Origin: Aquabacter cavernae
GTDB taxonomy: Bacteria; Pseudomonadota; Alphaproteobacteria; Rhizobiales; Xanthobacteraceae
Assembly: GCF_003993795.1 (NCBI RefSeq)
Contig: NZ_RWKV01000008.1
Coordinates: forward strand, 1,054,001 to 1,118,000
Reading direction: 5' to 3'
Length of the DNA stretch: 64,000 bases
Shown here in pieces: positions 8,889-16,851 of this stretch (the first letter of the stretch is position 1; each line of letters begins with the position of its first letter). The notes under the pieces are model-generated. The model saw only the letters and a list, made by a program, of their open reading frames with translations. It did not search any database and was not told the origin of the DNA. The translations under genes were made by a program, and so were the position numbers.

Positions 8889-9599
8889 ATGTGGCGTCGC
8901 GTGCGCACCAACCGCGCCTTCCAGCTTGCCGCTGGCAATGCATTTGCGGGCTATTTCTCCCTGGTGGCCCATACCACCCGCTTCGCGGTGGAGCCGTTCG
9001 ATATTTATGACCAGATCGATAGCCATCTCCCGGCCATCATCACCTTCTGGCACGGCCAGCACTTCCTGACGCCCTTCATCATGAAGCCGCACCACAAGGC
9101 GAAAGTGCTCATCTCGCGCCACGCGGACGCGGAGATCAACGCCATCGCCGCCGAGCGCCTGGGCGTGGGCACGATCCGCGGCTCCGGCGCCACCTCGCCC
9201 CAGGATTTCCATCGCAAGGGCGGCGTCTCCGCCACCTATGCGCTCATCGACACCCTGGCCCAGGGCATCAATGTGGCCATGACCGCCGACGTGCCGAAGA
9301 TTGCCCGGCGGGCGGGCCTCGGGGTGGTGACGGTTGCACGTCACTCCGGGCGGCCTATTCTCCCGGTCGCCATGACCACCCGGAACCGCATCCAACTGAA
9401 GAGCTGGGACCGCGCGAGCCTGAACCTGCCGTTCGGCAAGGGCGCCGCCGTGGTGGGTGAGCCCATCTGGGTTCCCCGCGACGTGGACGAGACCGGCCTG
9501 CGCGCGGCGCGCGACCTCGTCCAGGCGCGCCTGGAAGACGTGACCGCGCGGGCCGAAGGCATGGTGGGACGCGGACCGCGCGCGGGAGAGACCCGTTGA
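8889..9599 (+). CDS. Lysophospholipid acyltransferase family protein (DUF374)
   Basis: A 236-residue protein of the DUF374 branch, distantly related to LpxL-type acyltransferases. It has an N-terminal hydrophobic stretch, the block ITFWHGQHFL in place of the usual HxxxxD-like motif, RGSGATSPQDF and a central MTADVPKIARRAG substrate-loop segment. The gene ends one base into the start of waaA (TGATG), a typical translationally coupled junction. Given waaA and lpxK downstream it probably acts on lipid A or a Kdo-lipid at the inner membrane. The exact acyl donor and acceptor cannot be read from sequence. Confidence 0.82.
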   Translation: MWRRVRTNRAFQLAAGNAFAGYFSLVAHTTRFAVEPFDIYDQIDSHLPAIITFWHGQHFLTPFIMKPHHKAKVLISRHADAEINAIAAERLGVGTIRGSGATSPQDFHRKGGVSATYALIDTLAQGINVAMTADVPKIARRAGLGVVTVARHSGRPILPVAMTTRNRIQLKSWDRASLNLPFGKGAAVVGEPIWVPRDVDETGLRAARDLVQARLEDVTARAEGMVGRGPRAGETR

Positions 9600-10897
9600 T
9601 GCGGGCGAACGGTCATCTTCCCGTCCCCCTGCATCTGTATCGCGGGGTGACGTCGGCGGCCGCCATGCTGGCGCCCGCCTGGCTCGCCCATCGCGTGCGC
9701 AAGGGCAAGGAAGATCCCCGGCGGCTGGCGGAACGGCGCGGCATCGCCACTGCCGCCCGGCCGAAGGGCCCGCTCATCTGGGCCCATGGGGCGAGCGTGG
9801 GCGAGGTTCTGTCCATCCTGCCGCTGATCGAGCGTCTCGCCGAGCGCGGATTCCACATCCTGCTCACGTCCGGGACGCTGACCTCGAGCCGCATCGTGGC
9901 GCGGCGCAACCACCCCGCCATCATCCATCAATTCGTGCCGCTGGACGCACGCAAGTTCGTGACGCGCTTCCTGGACCACTGGCAGCCCGATCTGGCGCTG
10001 CTGGCCGAATCCGAGCTGTGGCCCAACCTCATGACGGAAGTGGCACGGCGCGGGACGCCTCTGGTCCTCGTCAATGCCCGTCTGTCCGACCGTTCCTCCG
10101 AGCGCTGGGCGCGCCTGCCCAAGAGCGCGCACAGCCTGCTGGGCACCGTGGATTTGTGCCTGACCCAGAGCCGCGAGGACGGGGAGCGCTTCCGCGCGCT
10201 CGGCGCGCCGCGCGTGCAGCCGGTGGGCAACCTGAAGTTCGACGTGCCCCCGCCCGCCGCCGAGCCCGAGGCCCTGGAGGAGATGCAGGCCCAGGCGGCC
10301 GACCGGCCCGTCCTGCTGGCCGCCTCCACCCATCCCGGCGAGGACGAAATGGTGCTGGAGGCGCATCTGCGCCTGCGGGAGGCCCTGCCAGGGCTGCTCA
10401 CCATCATCGCCCCGCGCCATCCCGAGCGTGGCCCGGACATCGAGGCGCTGGCCGACGCGGCGGGCCTGCCCGTGATCCGGCGCGAGGCGGGCTATCTGCC
10501 CGGCGAGGTCACGGAAATCTATATCGCGGATACGATCGGCGAACTCGGTATATTCTATCGCCTCGCCCCCGTGGTATTTGTCGGAGGTTCACTGGTCCGG
10601 CACGGGGGGCAGACCCCCATCGAGGCGGCAAAGCTGGGTGCTGTCGTGGTTCATGGTCCCCATGTCTGGAATTTCGGAGCGCTGTACGCCCAGCTCGACG
10701 AGAGCGGCGGCGCGATCCCCGTCACCGACGCCGGCAGCCTTGCCCAGGCGGTGCTCGACCAGTTCTGCGACCACGACTTCCACCTGCGCACCGCCCAGGC
10801 GGCCTGGACCGCCACCGAGACCTTGAGCGGCGCGCTCGACCGCACGCTTTCCGCCATCGAACCCTACCTCGCCCAGATCAGGCTGGCTCGACGATGA
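9599..10897 (+). CDS. waaA: 3-deoxy-D-manno-octulosonic acid (Kdo) transferase
   Basis: A 432-residue GT-B glycosyltransferase that adds Kdo from CMP-Kdo to the lipid A precursor at the cytoplasmic face of the inner membrane. A membrane-anchor-like N-terminus is followed by GPLIWAHGASVGEVLSILPLIERL, whose Glu is the family catalytic base, then GNLKFDVP and FVGGSLVRHGGQTPIEAA, the CMP-binding region. I chose ATG 9599, which overlaps the previous stop; a TTG one codon upstream is possible. The gene ends in an ATGA overlap with lpxK, so DUF374-waaA-lpxK form one coupled unit. Confidence 0.95.
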   Translation: MRANGHLPVPLHLYRGVTSAAAMLAPAWLAHRVRKGKEDPRRLAERRGIATAARPKGPLIWAHGASVGEVLSILPLIERLAERGFHILLTSGTLTSSRIVARRNHPAIIHQFVPLDARKFVTRFLDHWQPDLALLAESELWPNLMTEVARRGTPLVLVNARLSDRSSERWARLPKSAHSLLGTVDLCLTQSREDGERFRALGAPRVQPVGNLKFDVPPPAAEPEALEEMQAQAADRPVLLAASTHPGEDEMVLEAHLRLREALPGLLTIIAPRHPERGPDIEALADAAGLPVIRREAGYLPGEVTEIYIADTIGELGIFYRLAPVVFVGGSLVRHGGQTPIEAAKLGAVVVHGPHVWNFGALYAQLDESGGAIPVTDAGSLAQAVLDQFCDHDFHLRTAQAAWTATETLSGALDRTLSAIEPYLAQIRLARR

Positions 10898-12090
10898 CGT
10901 CTCCCAACGCTCCCGATTTCTGGTGGCAGCCCAAAGGCCTCCAGGCCCTGTTCCTGTCCCCCATCGGCGCCGTGGTCAGCTGGATCACGCTAAGGCGCAT
11001 GTCCAAGGCCGGCGCGCGCGTGCCCGCCGTCATCATCTGCATCGGCAACCCCACGGTGGGCGGTGCCGGCAAGACCCCCACCGCCATCACCGTGCTGAAG
11101 CGCCTGAAGGAGCGCGAGGGCGCCAAGCCCTTCGCGCTGACCCGCGGCTATGGCGGCAGCGAGCGCGGGCCGCTGGTGGTGGACCTCAAGCAGCATGACG
11201 TACGCACCGTCGGCGACGAGGCACTGCTGCTGGCCGAAGTGGCCCCCACCATCGTCGCGACGGACCGGGTCGCGGGCGCCAATCTCGCCGCCTCCCTGGG
11301 CGCGACCCATGTGGTGATGGATGACGGCTTCCAGAATGCCGGGCTGGTGAAGAACGGCACCCTGCTGGTGGTGGATGCGGTGGCCGGCATCGGCAACGGC
11401 CTCACCATCCCCGCCGGCCCGCTGCGCGCGCGGTTCCGCGACCAGTTGGAACGGGCGGACGCCATGCTGGTGGTGGGCGACGGCCCGGCCGAGCGCAACC
11501 TGCCGGTCTCCCGCCGCAAGCCCGTCTTCAAGGCCCATCTGCGCCCGGACCCCAGCGCCACCGCGCGCATCGTCGGGGCGCCGGTGATCGCCTTCGCCGG
11601 CATAGGACGGCCCGCCAAGTTCTTCGACCTGCTCCGCCAGATCGGCGTGGAGGTGGTGGAGCAACACCCCTTCCCGGACCATCACGCCTACAGCGTCGCC
11701 GAGATCACCGCCCTGGTGGAGAAGGCGGAAAAGAAGGGCATGCGGGTGGTAACCACCTCGAAAGACTATGCCCGCCTCACGCGGCCCGCCTTCAAGGGCC
11801 TGCGCGAGCGCGTCCATGTCCTGCCGGTGCATCTGGAATTCGAGAATCCGGTGGACCTGGATACGCTGATCCAGAATGCCGAAGTGCGCTCCATGCTGTT
11901 CCCGAAGCCCGAGCCCGGCGCCGACGGCAAGCCCGTGGACCCGGCCGCTCCGCCCCCCGCCGTTCCGGCCCCGCCGACCCCGCCGACACCGAGTGTCCTG
12001 TTTCAGGGAACACCGAACCCGGCTCCGGCCGTGCCTCAGCCAGGCCCGGCGCCGCAGAAGACCCCGGCCGGCGGCCCACCCTCCGCCTGA
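10894..12090 (+). CDS. lpxK: Tetraacyldisaccharide 4'-kinase with Pro-rich tail
   Basis: A 398-residue kinase that phosphorylates the 4'-position of the lipid A disaccharide. The P-loop GGAGKTP is near residues 56-62, after a hydrophobic membrane-associating segment (about 15-35); TRGYGG, HVVMDDGFQN and PAGPLR follow in order. The start ATG overlaps waaA by 4 bases (ATGA). The last 60 residues (from about 335) are a proline/alanine-rich tail (PAAPPPAVPAPPTPPTPS) that goes beyond the usual family end and looks disordered. The kinase assignment is firm; the role of the tail is unknown. Confidence 0.95.
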   Translation: MTSPNAPDFWWQPKGLQALFLSPIGAVVSWITLRRMSKAGARVPAVIICIGNPTVGGAGKTPTAITVLKRLKEREGAKPFALTRGYGGSERGPLVVDLKQHDVRTVGDEALLLAEVAPTIVATDRVAGANLAASLGATHVVMDDGFQNAGLVKNGTLLVVDAVAGIGNGLTIPAGPLRARFRDQLERADAMLVVGDGPAERNLPVSRRKPVFKAHLRPDPSATARIVGAPVIAFAGIGRPAKFFDLLRQIGVEVVEQHPFPDHHAYSVAEITALVEKAEKKGMRVVTTSKDYARLTRPAFKGLRERVHVLPVHLEFENPVDLDTLIQNAEVRSMLFPKPEPGADGKPVDPAAPPPAVPAPPTPPTPSVLFQGTPNPAPAVPQPGPAPQKTPAGGPPSA

Positions 12091-12108
12091 GCGGTCAGCC
12101 CTGAGCCG

Positions 12109-12342
12109 TCAGCGCGGTGCCCCGGCTTCGCGCTCCTGCAGGACGCGGGCGAGCACCGCCTCCGGGCTGGCATAGGCCTCCTGGAGGTCCACGCTCCAAT
12201 AGCGCAGCTCATCGAGCAGGATGGTTTCGCCGGTCACGGCGCAACGCACATAGGCGCCGGGGCGCAGGATGCGGAACTCGCCATCCAGATAGCGGACCTG
12301 GGCCTCGCCGCCCGTCTCGGGAAAACGCTCGAATCTGTTCAT
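12109..12342 (-). CDS. DUF2093 family protein
   Basis: A 77-residue protein of unknown function. ATG 12342 gives MNRFERFPETGGEAQVRY, the usual beginning of the family; an upstream in-frame ATG would add 20 poorly conserved residues. The core reads RYLDGEFRILRPGAYVRCAVTG and ILLDELRYWSVDLQEAYASP. It is convergent with lpxK (18-base gap) and lies downstream of xseA in the same direction. This family is commonly found next to lpxK or xseA in alphaproteobacteria, but no biochemical role is known to me. Confidence 0.85.
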   Translation of the reverse strand: MNRFERFPETGGEAQVRYLDGEFRILRPGAYVRCAVTGETILLDELRYWSVDLQEAYASPEAVLARVLQEREAGAPR

Positions 12343-12489
12343 CTCAGTCGCTGCTTCACGGGAGCCGGGCAAGCGCCGGGCTCCATTCGCCGGTGGGAGC
12401 ACGATGTCCTGGCACGTGGCCGGACACCCTCTTCCTTCCGCTGTCTGACCGGCAAGATAGTGTGATCGGCCCCGTGGCGAAACCCCGCC

Positions 12490-13998
12490 TCATTGCGGGG
12501 GGTCGAACAGGCCCGGCTGCGCCCCCGCCGGAGCGGCCCGGCGCGGGGCGGGACGGGGCGTCCCGCCGGCCACCACCGCCACCTTGCCGTCGGCGAATTC
12601 CAGCTCCAGCCCCTGCCCCGCGGCCACCGCGCCCGCGCTGCGCACCGCCTGCCCGCCGGCATCGCGCACCAGCGCGAAGCCGCGCGCCAGCACGCCGTGA
12701 TAGGAGAGCGCATCGAGAAGCTGGCCCACGCCCTTCAGGCGCCGGTCCCGCTCGCGCAGCAGCACGCCGAGCGCGCGCCGCCCCCGCGCACCCAGCTCCG
12801 CAAGCCGCTCGCGGCGGCGGGCGAGCAGCAGGCCCTGCGCCCTGAGATTCGCCTTCTGCGCGGCACCGAGCCGCATGGCGAGGCCGTCGAGCCGCACCCG
12901 CCGCTGCTCCATGCGCCCGCGCAGCAGGCCCGGCGCGAGGCGCGCCCGCTCCAGCCGCAGCCGGTGGGCGGCACCGTTCGCCCGCAACGCGCGCGGCAGG
13001 CGGGCCGCCGCCGTATCCAGCCGCTGGCGGGGAAGGGAGAGAAGCGTGTCCAGGCTCGGCAGGAGCCGCGCGAGGCCCCGGAAATCGCTGCGCCGCCGTT
13101 CCAGCAGGCGCCGGGGCGCGACGGCAAGGCGCCCATGGAGCGTGCGCAGCCCCGCCAGAAGCTCGGCCCGCACGGGCACCACCATCTCGGCGGCGGCGGT
13201 TGGGGTGGGCGCGCGCATGTCGGACGCGAAATCGATGAGCGTCACGTCGGTCTCGTGACCCACGGCGGAGATCAGCGGGATGGCGCTTTCCGCCGCCGCG
13301 CGCACCACCGCTTCCTCGGAGAAGCCCAGCAGGTCCTCCAGCGAGCCGCCGCCCCGCGCCACGATGAGCACGTCGGGGCGCGGCACCGGGCCGCCCGGTT
13401 CAAGGGCGTTGAAGCCGCGAATGGCGGCGGCGACCTCGGCGGCACTGGTCTCGCCCTGCACCCGCACCGGCCAGACCAGCACATGGCGGGGGAATCGGTC
13501 CGACAGGCGATGGAGGATGTCGCGGATCACCGCCCCGGTGGGCGAGGTGACGATGCCGATCACCCGCGGCAAATAAGGCAGAGGCTTCTTGCGCGCCCGG
13601 TCGAACAGGCCCTCGGCCTGGAGGCGGCGCTTGCGCTCCTCCAGCATGGCCATGATGGCGCCCGCCCCGGCGAATTCCAGCGCCTCGATGACGATCTGGT
13701 AGCCGGACTTGCCGGGATAGGTGGTGAGCTTGCCCACCGCCACCACTTCCAGCCCCTCCTCGGGGCGCACCTTCAGGCGCTGGAAGGTGCCCTTCCAGCA
13801 CACGGCATCGAGCCGCGCGCCTTCATCCTTCAGGGAAAAATAGGCGTGGCCCGACGAATGAGGCCCGCGATATCCGGAAATCTCGCCGCGCACGCGCACA
13901 TGGCCATAAGCGTCCTCCACCGTCCGGCGCAGTGCGCCGGAGAGTTCGGACACCGTCCATTCAGGGGCATTGGGACGCGGCTCGGAAGGGGTGTTCAT
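12490..13998 (-). CDS. xseA: Exodeoxyribonuclease VII large subunit
   Basis: A 502-residue nuclease subunit that with XseB degrades single-stranded DNA. The N-terminal OB-fold (about 10-110) has [20 protein letters not shown] and [25 protein letters not shown]; the catalytic central domain has [33 protein letters not shown] and [28 protein letters not shown]; a long arginine-rich helical region follows, then a short C-terminal domain ([12 protein letters not shown]). ATG 13998 gives the typical start; an earlier ATG at 14067 adds 23 unusual residues. It is divergent from purD across about 130 bases. Confidence 0.96.
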   Translation of the reverse strand: MNTPSEPRPNAPEWTVSELSGALRRTVEDAYGHVRVRGEISGYRGPHSSGHAYFSLKDEGARLDAVCWKGTFQRLKVRPEEGLEVVAVGKLTTYPGKSGYQIVIEALEFAGAGAIMAMLEERKRRLQAEGLFDRARKKPLPYLPRVIGIVTSPTGAVIRDILHRLSDRFPRHVLVWPVRVQGETSAAEVAAAIRGFNALEPGGPVPRPDVLIVARGGGSLEDLLGFSEEAVVRAAAESAIPLISAVGHETDVTLIDFASDMRAPTPTAAAEMVVPVRAELLAGLRTLHGRLAVAPRRLLERRRSDFRGLARLLPSLDTLLSLPRQRLDTAAARLPRALRANGAAHRLRLERARLAPGLLRGRMEQRRVRLDGLAMRLGAAQKANLRAQGLLLARRRERLAELGARGRRALGVLLRERDRRLKGVGQLLDALSYHGVLARGFALVRDAGGQAVRSAGAVAAGQGLELEFADGKVAVVAGGTPRPAPRRAAPAGAQPGLFDPPQ

Positions 13999-14130
13999 GA
14001 TCGGGGAATCGAAAAAAAGGGAGATGGCAAGAGCATAGCGGGTTTCCCCCATATGCGGCGAGCGCATTGCCGCCCCCCTTGTGTGGGGGCGCCCGAGCCG
14101 ATAGCGGTTCTGCCTTGGGGAGGATCACGA

Positions 14131-15387
14131 ATGAACGTCCTGCTGCTCGGCTCCGGAGGCCGTGAACACGCCTTGGCCTGGAAGCTCGCACAGAGCCCGG
14201 CCATGGGCCAGTTCTATGCGATGCCCGGCAATCCCGGCATTGCGGAAGTGGCCGAGCCAGTGGAAGGCGTGCCGCTGTCCGCGCACCAGACCATCGTGTC
14301 GTGGTGTCGGGAGCATGCCATCGACCTCGTGGTGGTCGGCCCGGAGGCGCCCTTGGTGGCGGGCCTCGTGGACCAACTGGCAGAGGCCGGCATCGCCGCC
14401 TTCGGCCCCACCGCCGCGGCCGCGCGGCTGGAGGGCTCCAAGCTCTTCACCAAGGAATTGTGCCGTGAGAACGGCATTCCCACCGCCGCCTTCGCCCGAT
14501 TCTCGGACGCCGAGTCGGCTGCCGCCTATGTGCGCAGCACCGGTGCGCCCATCGTCGTGAAGGCCGACGGCCTCATGGCCGGCAAGGGCGTGGTGGTGGC
14601 GCTCAATGTGGGCGAGGCCATCGAGGCGGTGGAGCAGGTGTTCGCCTCCGGCGGCCAGGAAGTGCTCATCGAAGAATTCATGGAAGGCGAGGAGGCCAGC
14701 CTCTTCTGCCTCGTGGACGGCGAGACCGTGGTGCCCTTCGGCAGCGCCCAGGACCACAAGCGCGCCTTCGACGGCGACCTCGGCCCCAATACCGGGGGCA
14801 TGGGCGCCTATTCCCCCGCCCCGGTGCTGACGCCGGAACTGGAAGAGCGGGCGATCCGCGAAATCCTGGTGCCCACCGCCCGCGCCATGGTGGCGCTCGG
14901 CGCGCCCTATCGCGGCGTGCTGTATGCCGGGCTCATGCTGACCGCCTCCGGCCCCAAGCTGGTGGAATATAATTGCCGCTTCGGCGATCCCGAATGCCAG
15001 GTGCTCATGCCGCGCCTCGCCAGCGACCTGCTGCCCATCCTCGATGCGGTGGCGCGCGGAAATCTCGCGCAGGCGGAGGTGGCCTGGTCTCCGGTCTCCG
15101 CGCTCACCGTGGTCTATGCCAGCCGCGGCTATCCCGGCGCGCACCAGACCGGCTCGGACATTACCGGCCTCGACACGGCGGGTGCCGTGGACGGCGTGCT
15201 CGTCTATCATGCCGGCACAAAGAAGATCGGCGCGCGGCTGGTCTCCAATGGCGGGCGCGTCCTGAACGTCACCGCCGTCGGGGCCACTCTCCAGGAGGCG
15301 CGTGACCGGGCCTATGAAGGGGCTGGCCTCATCCGCTGGCCGGAAGGCTTCTACCGCCAGGATATCGGCTGGCGCGCCCTGCGCTGA
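14131..15387 (+). CDS. purD: Phosphoribosylamine-glycine ligase
   Basis: A 418-residue ATP-grasp enzyme for the second step of purine synthesis, joining glycine to phosphoribosylamine. It begins [19 protein letters not shown], the standard signature, and continues with [14 protein letters not shown], the ATP-grasp segment [41 protein letters not shown] and [12 protein letters not shown] (metal-binding Glu/Asn). A strong GGGGAGGA site lies 6 bases before ATG 14131. The length matches the monofunctional bacterial form. Confidence 0.98.
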   Translation: MNVLLLGSGGREHALAWKLAQSPAMGQFYAMPGNPGIAEVAEPVEGVPLSAHQTIVSWCREHAIDLVVVGPEAPLVAGLVDQLAEAGIAAFGPTAAAARLEGSKLFTKELCRENGIPTAAFARFSDAESAAAYVRSTGAPIVVKADGLMAGKGVVVALNVGEAIEAVEQVFASGGQEVLIEEFMEGEEASLFCLVDGETVVPFGSAQDHKRAFDGDLGPNTGGMGAYSPAPVLTPELEERAIREILVPTARAMVALGAPYRGVLYAGLMLTASGPKLVEYNCRFGDPECQVLMPRLASDLLPILDAVARGNLAQAEVAWSPVSALTVVYASRGYPGAHQTGSDITGLDTAGAVDGVLVYHAGTKKIGARLVSNGGRVLNVTAVGATLQEARDRAYEGAGLIRWPEGFYRQDIGWRALR

Positions 15388-15425
15388 CGGGGACCGGACG
15401 GACAACAAAAATTTGGGAGGCGGCC

Positions 15426-16322
15426 ATGGGTGATCTCGCGGACCTTTACCCCGGTTTCGATGCCCACCACGTGGACACGCCCGCCGGGCGCCTGTTCGCC
15501 CGCTCGGGCGGCGAGGGTCCCCCGCTCCTCCTGCTGCACGGCTTCCCGCAGTCCGGCGTCATGTGGCACCGGGTCGCCCCAACCCTCGCGAAGCGGCACC
15601 GGCTGGTGATCGCGGACCTGCCCGGCTACGGCTGGAGCGCCGCGCCCGCGCCGGGCCGCGACCATGCCCCCTATTCCAAGCGCGCCATGGCCGCCGCCCT
15701 GGTCGCGCTCATGGAAGAGCTGGGCTTCGCCCATTTCGCCGTGCTGGGGCACGATCGGGGCGCGCGGGTGAGCTACCGCATGGCCCTCGACCATCCCGGC
15801 CGGGTGGACAAGCTGGCGCTGGTGGACATCATCCCCACGCTCGCCATGTGGCACGGCATGGACCGCGCCCGTGCGCTCCAGATCTATCACTGGGCCTTCC
15901 TCGCCCAGCCCCATCCCTTCCCCGAGACCATGATCGGCCACGACCCGCGCCAGTTCCTGGACTGGTCCATGGCGAGCTGGACGGCGACGAAGGACCTCTC
16001 GGCCTTCGATCCTCGCGCCCTCGCCCATTACCGGGCGGCGTTCGGCTCCCCCGACCATGTGCGCGCCGCGTGCGAGGATTATCGCGCCGGCGCCACCATC
16101 GACCTTGCCCATGACGAGGTGGACCGGGCGGAAGGGCGGCAGATCGACTGCCCCGTGCTGGCCGTGTGGGGCTCCCACGGCATTCCGAGCCGGGGCGCGA
16201 GCCCGCTGGAGGCATGGCGCGTCTTCGCGCCGAAGATCCAGGGGCAGCCGATCGTGGGGGGCCACTTCCTGCCGGAAGAATCCCCGGACGCCCTGTTGGC
16301 GGCGCTCGACGGCTTTCTGTGA
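15426..16322 (+). CDS. Alpha/beta hydrolase, fluoroacetate/haloacetate dehalogenase-like
   Basis: A 298-residue alpha/beta hydrolase. Residues match the well-studied Rhodopseudomonas palustris fluoroacetate dehalogenase (RPA1163) at the same numbers: nucleophile Asp110 with Arg111 and Arg114 in GHDRGARVSYR, acid Asp134 (LVDII), His155-Trp156 in YHWAFLAQ, Trp185, Tyr219, and base His280 in GGHFLPEE. In that enzyme these make the catalytic triad, the carboxylate clamp and the fluoride pocket. I therefore predict hydrolysis of 2-haloacids, possibly fluoroacetate, to glycolate. ATG 15426 follows GGGAGG by a few bases. It is 38 bases after purD and convergent with tadA; no haloacid transporter is adjacent, so the physiological substrate is open. 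Confidence 0.85.
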   Translation: MGDLADLYPGFDAHHVDTPAGRLFARSGGEGPPLLLLHGFPQSGVMWHRVAPTLAKRHRLVIADLPGYGWSAAPAPGRDHAPYSKRAMAAALVALMEELGFAHFAVLGHDRGARVSYRMALDHPGRVDKLALVDIIPTLAMWHGMDRARALQIYHWAFLAQPHPFPETMIGHDPRQFLDWSMASWTATKDLSAFDPRALAHYRAAFGSPDHVRAACEDYRAGATIDLAHDEVDRAEGRQIDCPVLAVWGSHGIPSRGASPLEAWRVFAPKIQGQPIVGGHFLPEESPDALLAALDGFL

Positions 16323-16348
16323 GAGGCGCCGCCCCTCTTTCGTGAGGG

Positions 16349-16792
16349 CTACCGCCGCTCCTGGAAGAAGGTGCGCAGCACCTCGGAGGCCTGCCGCTCG
16401 GCGATGCCGCCGTAGACGTCGGGTACATGGTGGCAGGTGGGCTGCGAGAAGAATCGCGGGCCGCTCTCCACGGCCCCGCCCTTGGGATCGGCCGCGCCGT
16501 AATAGAGGCGCCGGACGCGCGCGAAGGAGATGGCGCCCGCGCACATGGCGCAGGGCTCCAGCGTCACATAGAGATCGCAGCTCAGCAGGCGCTCGCTGGC
16601 CACCTGCGCGGCGCCGGCGCGGATCACCAGAATTTCGGCATGGGCGGTGGGGTCGTTCAGCTCGCGCGTGCGGTTCCCGTCGCGGGCCAGCACCGTGGTG
16701 CCGCGCACCAGCACCGCCCCCACCGGAACCTCGCCCCGCTCGGCGGCGGCGCGGGCCTCGGCGAGCGCCATTTGCATGAATGTTCCGCTCAC
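16349..16792 (-). CDS. tadA: tRNA-adenosine deaminase
   Basis: A 147-residue zinc deaminase that converts A34 of tRNA-Arg(ACG) to inosine. Zinc ligands are His51 in HAEILVI and Cys81/Cys84 in PCAMCAGAI, with Glu53 as proton shuttle; the C-terminal LRTFFQERR is usual for TadA. I chose GTG 16792, which gives about 5 residues before the conserved MQMALAEARAAAERGEVPVGAV; an ATG at 16849 would add 19 arginine-rich residues and overlap the divergent pseudouridine synthase promoter. Family and likely function are strong; the exact start is less certain. Confidence 0.9.
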   Translation of the reverse strand: MSGTFMQMALAEARAAAERGEVPVGAVLVRGTTVLARDGNRTRELNDPTAHAEILVIRAGAAQVASERLLSCDLYVTLEPCAMCAGAISFARVRRLYYGAADPKGGAVESGPRFFSQPTCHHVPDVYGGIAERQASEVLRTFFQERR

Positions 16793-16851
16793 GCTTCGTT
16801 CCCGCCCCTGACGACCTCGCTCCCGGACGAGGATCATGCTATCGGCCATCC

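Noticed and set aside
10018-10893. In-frame extension of lpxK through waaA
   Set aside because: Overlaps waaA entirely in another frame; lpxK start at 10894 has the coupled ATGA junction.
12493-14130. In-frame upstream extension of purD covering the xseA antisense strand
   Set aside because: PurD proper starts at 14131 with a strong ribosome site and conserved N-terminus; the extension is antisense to xseA.
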